The notes below the pieces were generated by a model that worked only from the letters and a program-made list of their open reading frames with translations, did not search any database and was not told the origin of the DNA. The translations under genes were made by a program, and so were the position numbers. From NCBI RefSeq assembly GCF_001418105.1, contig NZ_LIQI01000022.1, positions 372,001 through 436,000 on the forward strand: 64,000 nt of DNA, written 5' to 3'. Every line of letters starts with the position of its first letter. The first letter of the stretch is position 1. Positions 47,522-56,487 of this stretch are shown here, in pieces. Source of the DNA: Lacinutrix himadriensis. Its GTDB lineage: Bacteria; Bacteroidota; Bacteroidia; Flavobacteriales; Flavobacteriaceae.

Positions 47522-47930
47522 AACCGTGTTGTAAAAACGCACAAGATGTAGTAAATTCTCTCAATTTTATCGATAAAAGGTTAAAATGTTGCGTTGTTCA
47601 ACGATTTTATGCTTTTTCGTATGGTAAATTAAAAAAAAATCCTGAAGTTTATATATCAAGTGCTTAAACTTACTTTAAAATGAAAAGCTCCTACTTCTTT
47701 TCCTTTTACGGATTAATGTATTTGCAAAAAAATATAACGAAAGAATTAATAACCATATAATATTGCCCCGATCAAGTATTTGAATCATGTTAAATTGACA
47801 TCGATTAATAGCACAATTATTTAGATTGGTTAATGCCTGAAATAACATTTCAGGCATTTTTTTAACCTATTATTTACAATATCTACTAGTTACATTTCTT
47901 ATATTTACCCAAAGTACTTGCTATAACCTT
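47522..47930. other. Intergenic region downstream of serS with an isolated terminator
   Basis: 409 bases with no credible gene. A strong hairpin terminator, ATGCCTGAAAT/ATTTCAGGCAT followed by seven T residues, sits at 47833-47863, over 300 bases after the serS stop. Either serS has a long 3' untranslated region or a separate short transcript ends here. The segment CGATTAATAGCA (near 47802) also occurs near 26866. Confidence 0.45.
47833..47863 (+). terminator. Intrinsic terminator 0.3 kb downstream of serS
   Basis: 11-base stem with a short AAC loop and a T7 tail on the plus strand. Confidence 0.8.
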
Positions 47931-49700
47931 ATGAAATTTTTATATATAATTTGTTTCCTTTTTAGCTTACATGCGTTTTCGCAAGACGATATTTTAGCTA
48001 AAGAATACTTTAAAAACGGAGCGTTTGAAAAAGCACAAATCCTTTATAAAAAAATACACGAAAAACACCCAACACACTACGTTTTCCTCATACAATTAGT
48101 AAAAACACACCAACAATTAGAGCAGTTAGAGGAAGCACAAGAATTATTACAAAATTCCAAACTAAAAAACCCTGCTTTATTAGTGGAGATTGGCTATAAC
48201 TACCAATTAAAAAACGATATAGAAAGTGCAAACACATACTACAACAAAGCTATAGAAAGTTTAGATATAGATGTTAGCGCAACCTATTATGTTTCTCGTG
48301 CTTTTGAAGAACACTCCCTTTTAGACCAAGCAATTATTACTTACGAAAAAGCCATGCTGCTTAAACCAGAATATAATTTTAATGTGCAATTGGCACGAAT
48401 TTATGGGGAGCAAGGCAACGTAGAAAAAATGTTTTATAGCTATGTGAATTTTATTGAGTCTAACGAAAATTATGTAAACACCATAAAACGTGCTTTTAGT
48501 GAGTTTATAAGCGAAGACAAAAGCAATCCCAACAATATCATCCTAAAAAAAATCTTACTAAAAAAGATTCAAGAAACTCCAGACTTACTTTTTAATAATT
48601 TATTAAGCTGGTTGTTCATTCAGCAAAAAGAATATTACAAAGCATTTACACAAGAAAAGGCCATTTTTAAAAGAAACCCAGAAAGCCTAAACCGAATAGA
48701 AAATGTAGCTACCATTGCAGCCAACGAAAACCAAGATGCTATTGCAATAGAAATTTTTGAATACATTGTGAAAATTGCTCAAGACCCTGAAATTACGCTA
48801 AAAGCAGAAAACAACATTTTACAAATTGAAACTAAAAATGCAGTACCAAAAGATTACACTGCTTTAAACAAAAAATACATCACCTTGTTAGAAACCTATG
48901 GTAAGCATCCTGGCACTATAGATTTACAAGTCGCTTACGCACATTTTTTAGCTTTTAATTTAAAAGACACAGAACAAGCAACCACCTTTTTAAAAGAAAG
49001 CTTAAAACTAAGATTAACCACATATCAAGCTTCTAAAGTAAAACTAGAACTAGCAGATATTTTAGTATTCCAAGAAAAATTTAACGAGGCTTTAATCTAT
49101 TATACGCAAATTCAGCGTAGCCTAAAAAACAGTACCATATCACAAGAAGCACGTTTTAAAGTTGCTAAAACAAGTTATTATAAAGGCGATTTTAAATGGG
49201 CAGAATCCCAATTAAAAATATTAAAATCTTCCACATCACAACTTATAGCAAATGATGCTTTAGATTTAAAATTGCTAATTTCAGATAACAAATACGAAGA
49301 CTCTACACAAACGGCTCTAAAACTATATGCGAAAGCAGATTTGTTAGCTTTTCAAAATAGAACCCAAGAAGCAATTAGCATACTAGACAAAATTATGGCC
49401 GCGCATAAAACCGAAACCATAATAGATCAAGCCTTATACAAACAAGCACAACTTTTTGAAAGTAAAAAACAATACCAAAAGGCTGCCGACAATTACCAAC
49501 AAATTATCAAAGATTACAAAGAAGAGATTCTTGCAGACGATGCGCTTTTCTATCTAGCAAAATTATACAACAATCATTTAGCACTACCAGAAAAAGCAAA
49601 AGAACTCTACGAAGAAATTATCTTTAACCATCAAGACAGTATTTACTTTATTGAAGCTAGAAAAAACTATAGAATGCTTCGTGGTGATGCTATTAATTGA
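47931..49700 (+). CDS. Secreted or periplasmic tetratricopeptide-repeat protein
   Basis: 589 residues. The signal peptide ends at LHAFSQ (about 18). TPR units follow throughout: EYFKNGAFEKAQILYKKIHE, YNYQLKNDIESANTYYNKAI, AFEEHSLLDQAIITYEKAML, and near the C-terminus KKQYQKAADNYQQIIKDYKE and KAKELYEEIIFNHQDSIYFI. The C-terminal pairs resemble the BamD/YbgF type of scaffold. Proteins of this size are common in flavobacteria; partners are unknown. The stop codon is the first triplet of a heptamer tandem repeat. Confidence 0.85.
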   Translation: MKFLYIICFLFSLHAFSQDDILAKEYFKNGAFEKAQILYKKIHEKHPTHYVFLIQLVKTHQQLEQLEEAQELLQNSKLKNPALLVEIGYNYQLKNDIESANTYYNKAIESLDIDVSATYYVSRAFEEHSLLDQAIITYEKAMLLKPEYNFNVQLARIYGEQGNVEKMFYSYVNFIESNENYVNTIKRAFSEFISEDKSNPNNIILKKILLKKIQETPDLLFNNLLSWLFIQQKEYYKAFTQEKAIFKRNPESLNRIENVATIAANENQDAIAIEIFEYIVKIAQDPEITLKAENNILQIETKNAVPKDYTALNKKYITLLETYGKHPGTIDLQVAYAHFLAFNLKDTEQATTFLKESLKLRLTTYQASKVKLELADILVFQEKFNEALIYYTQIQRSLKNSTISQEARFKVAKTSYYKGDFKWAESQLKILKSSTSQLIANDALDLKLLISDNKYEDSTQTALKLYAKADLLAFQNRTQEAISILDKIMAAHKTETIIDQALYKQAQLFESKKQYQKAADNYQQIIKDYKEEILADDALFYLAKLYNNHLALPEKAKELYEEIIFNHQDSIYFIEARKNYRMLRGDAIN

Positions 49701-49819
49701 TGACTAATGACTGATGACTAATGACTGATGACTGATGACTGATGACTGATGACTGATGACTGATGACTGATGACTGATGACTGATGACTGATGACTGATG
49801 ACTGATGACTGATGACTGA
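49698..49819. repeat. Heptanucleotide tandem repeat TGATGAC, about 17 copies
   Basis: An uninterrupted array of 7-base units (TGATGAC, with TAATGAC variants at units 2 and 4), 122 bases long, begins at the stop codon of the TPR gene. Seven is not a multiple of three, so a change in copy number would shift frame if translated, but the array lies after a stop and before the next gene. No other function is visible. Confidence 0.95.
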
Positions 49820-49885
49820 AACATATGTCATTTTGCGCTTGTCGATAAATCTATAATCTCTAAAAATAAATAAATCCTAAATGGA

Positions 49886-50119
49886 ATGCTGACTGAATTC
49901 GTTATTGAAGACTATAAAGTACAATCAACTGGAGCAGATGGTGGACATTATTATATTTTAACCATAGTGGAGTACAATGGCAAAATTAGAAAACTGATTG
50001 TGCTTTTTGCTAAAAAATCTGATGAATTAAAATTGAAAGAAAACCTTCAGATTAGAATAAAAGGTAAACTTGAAGAGGATGGTGAAAATTTGATTTTATT
50101 TAACTCTGAACTTGAATAA
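49886..50119 (+). CDS. Small hypothetical protein, possible OB-fold
   Basis: 77 residues. The alternating hydrophobic pattern ENLQIRIKGKLEEDGENLIL resembles the end of an OB-fold nucleic-acid-binding domain, which is a suggestion only. ATG 49886 is chosen because the ATG at 49881 runs into a stop after three codons. The gene overlaps by several bases the open frame of the next gene and ends just before its ATG. Confidence 0.6.
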   Translation: MLTEFVIEDYKVQSTGADGGHYYILTIVEYNGKIRKLIVLFAKKSDELKLKENLQIRIKGKLEEDGENLILFNSELE

Positions 50120-50120
50120 T

Positions 50121-50636
50121 ATGATTGTAGCAGAAACAGAACGACTAACCTTATCTAAATTCACACTAGAAGACGCTCCCTTTTTTTTAGAACTGGTAAA
50201 CACACCACATTGGCTAAAATATATTGGAGACAGAAATGTTAAAACCATAGAAGATGCTCAAAACCGCATTACCGAAAGCCATATAAAAAGCTATAATACC
50301 CAAGGTTTTGGCTTTTATGTACTAAGGCTAAAAGAAGGAGATAACAAACCAATTGGTACTTGCGGACTTATTAAAAGGGATACTTTAGAAGATATCGAGA
50401 TTGGCTTTGCCATGCTACCAGAAAACGAAGGAAAAGGATATGGTCACGAATCTTCTCTTGCCGTTTTAAAATTAGCCAAAGAATCCTTTAAACTTAAAAA
50501 AGTAATAGCAATAACATTACCAACAAACACAGCATCCATTAAACTAATAGAAAAATTAGGGCTATCTTATCAAAAAAGAGTAAAACCCTTTGAAGATGAT
50601 AAAGAACTTCTGTTATTTGCAAAAACTTTAAATTAA
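50121..50636 (+). CDS. GNAT acetyltransferase, RimJ/RimL type
   Basis: 171 residues. The start TERLTLSKFTLEDAPFFLEL is typical of ribosomal-protein N-acetyltransferase-like proteins. The acetyl-CoA loop is in PENEGKGYGHESSLAVLKLA and the end has TNTASIKLIEKLGLSYQKR. Substrate unknown. ATG 50121 lies one base after the preceding stop. Confidence 0.88.
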   Translation: MIVAETERLTLSKFTLEDAPFFLELVNTPHWLKYIGDRNVKTIEDAQNRITESHIKSYNTQGFGFYVLRLKEGDNKPIGTCGLIKRDTLEDIEIGFAMLPENEGKGYGHESSLAVLKLAKESFKLKKVIAITLPTNTASIKLIEKLGLSYQKRVKPFEDDKELLLFAKTLN

Positions 50637-50639
50637 CAC

Positions 50640-50975
50640 ATGCAACAAGAAAAATACATATATAACGTTACAGTCAATTTTGAAGAAGAAATTCATGACG
50701 AATGGCTAACCTGGATAAAAGAACATATTCCACAAGTATTAGGAACTGGTAAATTTGAAAAAGCCACACTAACCAAAGTACTTGTAGAAGACAAAATAGA
50801 AGGACACACCTACTCTATTCAATACACCAGTTATTCTAGAGAAACTTTAGACGCATACTATAAAGAAGACGCAGATCGACTAAGAGCAGAAGTAACTGAA
50901 AAGTTTGCAAACAAAATACTATCCTTTAGAACAGAACTTCAAATTGTAAACGAATACCATGTTACTTTTAAATAG
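50640..50975 (+). CDS. DUF4286 family protein
   Basis: 111 residues, beginning MQQEKYIYNVTVNFEEEIHD, with EWLTWIKEHIPQVLGTGKF and YTSYSRETLDAYYKEDADRL. The pattern is that of DUF4286, a ferredoxin-like alpha/beta protein found mainly in Bacteroidota next to rsmA; function unknown. It is 3 bases after the acetyltransferase gene and 55 before rsmA. Confidence 0.85.
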   Translation: MQQEKYIYNVTVNFEEEIHDEWLTWIKEHIPQVLGTGKFEKATLTKVLVEDKIEGHTYSIQYTSYSRETLDAYYKEDADRLRAEVTEKFANKILSFRTELQIVNEYHVTFK

Positions 50976-51030
50976 TCTAATTTTGCAATTATAAGTATCG
51001 TACAATCTCATTTCAATAAAAACCAATTTC

Positions 51031-51825
51031 GTGGCATATAACCATCAAGTAAAAGCAAAAAAACATTTAGGTCAGCATTTTTTAAACGATGAAACCATTG
51101 CAGAAAAAATTGCAGATTCGCTAACACTTAAAAACTACAATACCGTTTTAGAGATTGGTCCAGGAATGGGTGTGTTAACCAAGTATCTTCTAAAAAAAGA
51201 CGTTACCACGCATGTTATAGAAATAGATACAGAATCGGTAGAATACCTAAAAAACAATTACCTCAATCTTGCAGATAGAGTTATTGAAAAAGATTTTTTA
51301 AAGTACGATTTAAACGAAGTTTTTAAAGGCGAACCTTTTGCTATTATTGGAAACTTCCCATATAACATTTCTACCCAAATCGTTTTTAAAACAATTGAAA
51401 TGCGAGACCAAATTCCAGAATTTTCTGGAATGTTTCAAAAAGAAGTAGCACAACGTATTTGCTCTAAAGAAGGATCTAAAGTCTACGGAATTCTTTCGGT
51501 ATTAGCACAAGCATTTTATGATGCCGAATACTTATTTACCGTTCCTCCAGAAGTATTTAATCCGCCACCAAGAGTAGAGTCCGGAGTACTTCGACTTACA
51601 AGAAAAGAGAATTACGCGTTAGCTTGTGATGAAAAAATGCTATTCAAAGTAGTAAAAACAGCATTTCAGCAACGTAGAAAAACACTTCGTAATAGTTTAA
51701 AAACACTACAACTATCCGATAGTTTAAGAGAAGATGTTATCTTTGGCAAACGTCCAGAACAATTAAGCGTAGAAGACTTTATTGCCCTTACCTTAAAAAT
51801 TGAACAAGACACCCAAAATCTTTAA
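51031..51825 (+). CDS. rsmA: 16S rRNA (adenine1518/1519-N6)-dimethyltransferase
   Basis: Methylates two adjacent adenines in helix 45 of 16S rRNA (KsgA). 264 residues. [11 protein letters not shown] is the family N-terminal motif, SAM motif I is [12 protein letters not shown] and the catalytic motif IV is IGNFPYNIS (NFPY). The C-terminal helical domain includes [13 protein letters not shown]. The start is GTG 51031 ([14 protein letters not shown]); no ATG is available at that position. Followed by mgtE after 11 bases. Confidence 0.97.
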   Translation: MAYNHQVKAKKHLGQHFLNDETIAEKIADSLTLKNYNTVLEIGPGMGVLTKYLLKKDVTTHVIEIDTESVEYLKNNYLNLADRVIEKDFLKYDLNEVFKGEPFAIIGNFPYNISTQIVFKTIEMRDQIPEFSGMFQKEVAQRICSKEGSKVYGILSVLAQAFYDAEYLFTVPPEVFNPPPRVESGVLRLTRKENYALACDEKMLFKVVKTAFQQRRKTLRNSLKTLQLSDSLREDVIFGKRPEQLSVEDFIALTLKIEQDTQNL

Positions 51826-51836
51826 TACTTTGTAGC

Positions 51837-53210
51837 TTGGTAGAAGAAAAAGAAAACATACAATTTGAGCTAACCAAAGAACTCATTCAACAAGTAGAGC
51901 AGCTTATCGAAAGTAACAACGATAAGGAGCTTCGTAAATTGTTAAATGAATTTCACCACGCAGATATAGCCGAAATTCTAGACGAAGCAACGCTAGAACA
52001 GGCAACCTATGTTATAAAACTTCTAGATTCAGAGACCACTTCAGATATCCTGATGGATCTGGATGAAGATATTCGTGAAAAAGTTTTAGAAAACCTTTCC
52101 GCAAAAGAAATTGCTGAAGAAATTCAGGAATTAGATACCGATGATGCGGCAGATATTATTGCCGAACTTCCAGAAGAACGTCAGCAAGAAGTAATCAATA
52201 AAATTGAAGACTTAGAGCATAAAGACGAAATTAAAGAACTTTTAGCCTATGATGAAGATTCCGCTGGTGGACTCATGGCAAAAGAACTAGTAAAAGTCTA
52301 TGAAACTTGGACTGTTGCAGGATGCATGCGTAGAATTCGCGGACAAGCAAAAGATGTGAGTAGAGTACACTCCATTTATGTAGTAGATAAAAAAGACAAA
52401 CTTATTGGTCGTCTTTCTTTAAAAGATTTAATTACCGCAAAAAGCGAACAAAAAATAGCCGAAATCTCTAACCCAAATGTAGATTACGTATTTGTAGACG
52501 AACATGTAGAAGACGTTGCGAAAGTGATGCAAAAATACGATTTAGAGGCCATTCCCGTAGTAAACAAAGAACGAACCTTATTAGGTCGCATTACCATTGA
52601 TGACATTGTGGATGTCATGAAAGAAGTAGCCGAAAAAGATTACCAACTAGCAGCAGGTATTACCAGTGATGTAGAAGCAGATGATAGCATCATGAAATTA
52701 ACCATCGCAAGATTACCTTGGCTCTTAATTGGTATGTTTGGTGGTTTAGGTGCAGCAAGTATTATAGAACATTTTAACCAAGACATGGGCAGTTTTATCG
52801 TACTACTAAGTTTTGTCCCATTAATACAAGCAACTGCAGGAAACGTAGGCGTACAATCTTCTGCAATTGTAGTGCAAGGACTAGCAAATAACAGCATAGA
52901 TGGCAACATTTTAAAACGCCTTTTTAAAGAATTTATACTAGGTTTAGTAAACGGAATAGCCATTGCTATTATCGGTTTACTAATTACGCATTTTGTGTTT
53001 GGCACACCTTACAATGTCTCTATAACCATAGCAATTGCATTAATCGCAGTAATTGTAATGGCCGCTTTAATTGGTACATTTATTCCAATATTTCTAGACA
53101 AAAGAGGTATTGATCCAGCCGTTGCAACAGGACCATTTATCACCACAAGTAATGACGTTTTTGGTATTTTACTCTATTTTACCATCGCAAAACTTATACT
53201 AGGTTTTTAA
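51837..53210 (+). CDS. mgtE: Magnesium transporter MgtE
   Basis: Mg2+-gated Mg2+ channel of the inner membrane, 457 residues. An acidic N-domain (about 15-130, with LLNEFHHADIAEILDEATLE and ELDTDDAADIIAELPEERQQ) is followed by a CBS pair (about 135-265, DEDSAGGLMAKELVKV) and five membrane helices (about 290-455), including GNVGVQSSAIVVQGLA and GPFITTSNDVFGILLYFTIA, which line the pore. The start is TTG 51837, which fits family alignment (MVEEKENIQFELT). Operon with rsmA. Confidence 0.95.
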   Translation: MVEEKENIQFELTKELIQQVEQLIESNNDKELRKLLNEFHHADIAEILDEATLEQATYVIKLLDSETTSDILMDLDEDIREKVLENLSAKEIAEEIQELDTDDAADIIAELPEERQQEVINKIEDLEHKDEIKELLAYDEDSAGGLMAKELVKVYETWTVAGCMRRIRGQAKDVSRVHSIYVVDKKDKLIGRLSLKDLITAKSEQKIAEISNPNVDYVFVDEHVEDVAKVMQKYDLEAIPVVNKERTLLGRITIDDIVDVMKEVAEKDYQLAAGITSDVEADDSIMKLTIARLPWLLIGMFGGLGAASIIEHFNQDMGSFIVLLSFVPLIQATAGNVGVQSSAIVVQGLANNSIDGNILKRLFKEFILGLVNGIAIAIIGLLITHFVFGTPYNVSITIAIALIAVIVMAALIGTFIPIFLDKRGIDPAVATGPFITTSNDVFGILLYFTIAKLILGF

Positions 53211-53218
53211 TTTTCATG

Positions 53219-53305
53219 GCGTTACCACAAGGGTCGCGCTTTCACTACTCGCTTTTTTTGGAGAAAAACAAAAAGAGCTCAAACATGCCGCTCAATCCCT
53301 AACGC
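53219..53305. repeat. Dispersed repeat with terminal inverted repeats, copy 2
   Basis: The ends GCGTTA (53219) and TAACGC (53300) pair; inside are GTCGCGCTTTCACTACTCGC and ATGCCGCTCAATCCC. Shorter than copy 1 at 6684 (87 against 170 bases) but with the same order of motifs. After it, CCCTTTTTTAAAAGGAAGGG forms another hairpin (about 53327-53346). The rest of the gap to 53427 holds no gene. Confidence 0.6.
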
Positions 53306-53427
53306 AAAACAACAAAATATCTCCCTCCCTTTTTTAAAAGGAAGGGCATTCCATTCCAAAAAAGAAACCAAAGGTAGAAGGCTAGAAAAAAGATTGTATT
53401 TTTACTTTCTAAACAAATGCATTTGTC

Positions 53428-54369
53428 ATGAAAATCCTTCACCTAGATTCCAATCATTCCCTATTAATAGATCAGTTAAACGATTTAGGATGCACTAATC
53501 ATGAAGATTATACGTCTTCCAAAGAAGACATTCTTAATAAAATACAGGAATATGATGGTTTTATAATTAGAAGTCGTTTTTCTATAGACAAACCATTTCT
53601 AGATGCTGCCACAAACCTAAAATTTATAGGTCGTGTTGGCGCAGGATTAGAAAACATAGATTGCGAATATGCAGAAAGCAAAGGCATTCATTTAATTTCG
53701 GCACCAGAAGGAAACCGAAATGCAGTAGGTGAACATAGTTTAGCCATGCTACTTAGTTTATTTAATAAACTCAATAAAGCAGATAAAGAAGTACGATCTG
53801 GAAAATGGTTGCGTGAGGAAAATCGAGGCATAGAACTAGACGGAAATACTGTTGGTTTAATTGGTTATGGAAACATGGGAAAAGCATTCGCTAAAAAACT
53901 TCGAGGTTTTGAAGTAGATGTTTTATGCTATGACATCAAACCCAATGTTGGAGATAAAAATGCAGAACAAGTACCTTTAGAAATTCTATTTCAAGAAGCC
54001 GATATTTTAAGTTTACACACTCCACAAACACCATTAACCACGAATATGGTGGACGAAAATTTTATTAATCAATTTGCAAAACCTTTCTGGTTAATAAACA
54101 CCGCAAGAGGAAAAAGTGTGGTTACTAAAGATTTAGTTTCCGCATTACAATCTGGTAAAATCCTTGGAGCAGGACTCGATGTTTTAGAATACGAAAAAGC
54201 ATCGTTTGAAAACTTATTCTCTTCCAACATGCCAGAAGCTTTTCAGTATTTAATACAAGCCGAAAACGTTTTACTTTCTCCGCATGTTGCTGGTTGGACT
54301 AAAGAAAGTAAAGAAAAGTTAGCACAAACCATTGTAGACAAAATCAAAGATATTTTTAAGCTTAGCTAA
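53428..54369 (+). CDS. D-2-hydroxyacid dehydrogenase (NAD-dependent)
   Basis: 313 residues. NAD-binding Rossmann loop GLIGYGNMGKAFAKKL. Catalytic Arg is in NTARGKS, Glu in the GLDVLEYEKASFEN region and His in LLSPHVAGWT. The family includes phosphoglycerate and glyoxylate reductases. It lacks the ACT domain of long SerA forms, so phosphoglycerate dehydrogenase is possible but not certain. ATG 53428. No partner serine-pathway gene is adjacent. Confidence 0.9.
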   Translation: MKILHLDSNHSLLIDQLNDLGCTNHEDYTSSKEDILNKIQEYDGFIIRSRFSIDKPFLDAATNLKFIGRVGAGLENIDCEYAESKGIHLISAPEGNRNAVGEHSLAMLLSLFNKLNKADKEVRSGKWLREENRGIELDGNTVGLIGYGNMGKAFAKKLRGFEVDVLCYDIKPNVGDKNAEQVPLEILFQEADILSLHTPQTPLTTNMVDENFINQFAKPFWLINTARGKSVVTKDLVSALQSGKILGAGLDVLEYEKASFENLFSSNMPEAFQYLIQAENVLLSPHVAGWTKESKEKLAQTIVDKIKDIFKLS

Positions 54370-54427
54370 AGTCTAGTTAAGCATAAAAATAAATTCCCTA
54401 TTTTGAAGTATCTAAAAACAAAAAAAT

Positions 54428-54853
54428 ATGCATCCTATTCTTAGAAATATTTTAGCTGTAATCCTTGGTTGGATTGCAGGAAGCGTGGTGAATATGTCAC
54501 TCGTTCAATTGGGTAATAAATTATTTCCTATAGAAGGTGTAGACCCAAATAACATGCAGGCATTGGCAGAAGTAATGCCAACATTAGATGCGCAACACTT
54601 TATTTTCCCGTTTTTAGCACATGCTTTAGGTACTTTTATTGGAGCAATGGTTGCTGGTTTTATTGCCTTTAATCACAAAATGAAATTCGCCTTAGCTATT
54701 GGTGTTCTTTTCTTATTAGGAGGAATAGCAGTAAACTATATGTTACCAGGTCCAACTTGGTTTGCAGTTGCAGATATTGCCATAGCCTACATTCCAATGG
54801 CTTGGCTTGGTGGTAAAATAGCCATTAATAAATCGAAGCAAAATGCAGTATAA
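54428..54853 (+). CDS. Membrane protein with four helices, function unknown
   Basis: 141 residues with hydrophobic segments at about 4-22, 55-80, 84-103 and 112-133, for example ILAVILGWIAGSVVNMSLVQ and FALAIGVLFLLGGIAVNYML. Looks like a conserved small inner-membrane protein of Bacteroidota. Its end overlaps the DUF1801 gene by 11 bases, so the two are coupled. Confidence 0.75.
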   Translation: MHPILRNILAVILGWIAGSVVNMSLVQLGNKLFPIEGVDPNNMQALAEVMPTLDAQHFIFPFLAHALGTFIGAMVAGFIAFNHKMKFALAIGVLFLLGGIAVNYMLPGPTWFAVADIAIAYIPMAWLGGKIAINKSKQNAV

Positions 54854-55298
54854 GGCAGACACACCCGAAGCGTATATAAATCAAGTTCCAGAGGAGAGAC
54901 AAGCGGTTTTAAAAAAATTGCGCAAAACCATTAAAGAGAACTTACCAAAAGGATTTCAAGAAGTAATTACTTATGGTATGATTGGCTACGTGGTACCACA
55001 TTCCATATATCCAGAAGGTTATCATTGTGATCCAAAAACACCTTTACCTTTTATGAGTTTTGCATCCCAAAAAAATTCAATAAATTTATATCATAGTGGG
55101 ATTTATGCAAAACCAGAATTGCACGATTGGTTTGTAGCCCAATACCCAAAACATTGCAAGCGCAAATTAGATATGGGAAAAAGCTGTATTCGTTTTAAAA
55201 AGATAGAAGAAATTCCTTTCGATTTAATTGCAGAACTATGCACAAAATTAACCGTAGAAGATTGGATTGCTATTTATGAAAAAGCATTAAAGAAATAG
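54843..55298 (+). CDS. DUF1801 (YdhG-like) domain protein
   Basis: 151 residues. The start ADTPEAYINQVPEERQAVLK and the segment EVITYGMIGYVVPHSIYPEG are typical of DUF1801, a small alpha/beta fold related to iron-chaperone-like (frataxin-like) YdhG proteins. Function is not established. It overlaps the preceding gene. Confidence 0.85.
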   Translation: MQYKADTPEAYINQVPEERQAVLKKLRKTIKENLPKGFQEVITYGMIGYVVPHSIYPEGYHCDPKTPLPFMSFASQKNSINLYHSGIYAKPELHDWFVAQYPKHCKRKLDMGKSCIRFKKIEEIPFDLIAELCTKLTVEDWIAIYEKALKK

Positions 55299-55342
55299 AT
55301 AATAAGTAGGCAATAGTAGAGAGAAAAATTAGTAGCCTATCC

Positions 55343-55418
55343 ACCTGCAAGGTTTTAAAAACCTTATAGGTATTACAACATAAAAGGAATAATAACAAGA
55401 TTCCCTTCTTCAAGGGAA
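55343..55418. repeat. Two small palindromes before the VOC gene
   Basis: At 55343-55371, ACCTGCAAGGTTTT pairs imperfectly with AAAACCTTATAGGT. At 55401-55418, TTCCCTT and AAGGGAA pair around CTTC. From memory, the first resembles a palindrome scattered in flavobacterial genomes. They are probably repeat sequences or weak terminators. Confidence 0.45.
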
Positions 55419-55435
55419 TGAAAAAAATTGTTTAG

Positions 55436-55822
55436 ATGAAAAAACGAGTTACAGGAATTGGAGGTTTGTTCTTTAAAACAAAAGACCCAAAAGCAGCGAA
55501 AGATTGGTATAAAAAACATTTAGGATTTAATACAGATGATTATGGATCTACCTTTAAATGGAAAGATACAGAAGGTAATGATTGCACCACACAATGGAGC
55601 CCTTTTGCCGAAGACAGCAAACACTTCGAGCCTTCTAAAAAAGACTTTATGTTTAACTATCGTGTAGAAAATTTACAAGAACTAATAGTCGCCCTTAAAG
55701 AAGAAGGAGTAACTGTTCTAGGAGAAATTGAAGAATATGAATACGGAAAATTTGGCTGGATTTTAGATAACGACGGTAACAAGATTGAACTTTGGGAACC
55801 AATAGATAAGCCTTTTTTATAA
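55436..55822 (+). CDS. VOC superfamily (glyoxalase/bleomycin resistance-like) protein
   Basis: 128 residues, with two beta-alpha-beta-beta-beta units: GIGGLFFKTKDPKAAKDWYK at the start, and FGWILDNDGNKIELWEPIDK with the metal-ligand Glu at the end. Metal-dependent lyase or dioxygenase fold; substrate unknown. ATG 55436. Confidence 0.88.
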   Translation: MKKRVTGIGGLFFKTKDPKAAKDWYKKHLGFNTDDYGSTFKWKDTEGNDCTTQWSPFAEDSKHFEPSKKDFMFNYRVENLQELIVALKEEGVTVLGEIEEYEYGKFGWILDNDGNKIELWEPIDKPFL

Positions 55823-55876
55823 ATAAAAATAAATATAGAAGCTTTAACCCAAAATAACATTTTAAAAAGGAACACG

Positions 55877-56395
55877 ATGAATGAAGAAAATAAAGATTTA
55901 GAAGATAAAATTAAGAATACAGAAAATACGGTAGATAGTTCTACGGATGCTATTACTGATAAAGCAGATCATTTAAAAACAAGTGCTAATGAAGCGCTAG
56001 ATAACGCAAAAGAAAAAGCAAGTGCATTAGCAGATGAAGCTGAAGAAAAATTAGACGATTTAGCAGACGATGCTAATGAAGCCTTTACTAATGCTAAAGA
56101 AAAAGCTGGAGCGTTCGCTGAAGACGCTAAAGAAGCCTTTACAAACGTAAAAGAAAAAGCTACAGCATTTATAGAAGGAGATGCTAAAGAAACTCTAGAT
56201 GCTGCTAAAGTAAAAGCGGATGAATTTGCAGAAGACGCCAAGGAAGTATTAGGTAATGTAGCAGAAAAAACTACAGAATTTGCTAGTGAAGCAAGTGAGA
56301 AATTGGAAGACATAGCAGAAGATGCTCAAGAAGTTATAGAAGAAGCTACTAAAAAAACAAAAGGATTCTTTCAAAGACTTTTTGGTTCTAAGTAA
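55877..56395 (+). CDS. LEA-like/apolipoprotein-like amphipathic helix protein
   Basis: 172 residues, almost entirely 11-mer-type amphipathic helical repeats rich in A, E, K and D (units such as DNAKEKASALADEAEEKLDD, EAFTNAKEKAGAFAEDAKEA), ending in GFFQRLFGSK. No signal or membrane segment. Similar to late-embryogenesis-abundant or YtxH-type stress proteins. A role in desiccation, osmotic or membrane stress is inferred. The next gene carries the same type of repeat fused to a membrane domain. Confidence 0.75.
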   Translation: MNEENKDLEDKIKNTENTVDSSTDAITDKADHLKTSANEALDNAKEKASALADEAEEKLDDLADDANEAFTNAKEKAGAFAEDAKEAFTNVKEKATAFIEGDAKETLDAAKVKADEFAEDAKEVLGNVAEKTTEFASEASEKLEDIAEDAQEVIEEATKKTKGFFQRLFGSK

Positions 56396-56421
56396 ATAAT
56401 AATCCATCCATTAAATTTAAG

Positions 56422-56448
56422 AAGCTAGATGAAAATCTAGCTTTTTTT
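56422..56448 (+). terminator. Terminator of the LEA-like gene
   Basis: The stem AGCTAGAT/ATCTAGCT has a GAAA loop and a T7 tail. Confidence 0.85.
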
Positions 56449-56487
56449 CATTAAATTAGAAGGCAACTAATTAAAAAACAAGAAACT

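Noticed and set aside
47675-47857. 60-codon minus-strand frame downstream of serS
   Set aside because: It ends inside the plus-strand terminator hairpin and has no recognisable features.
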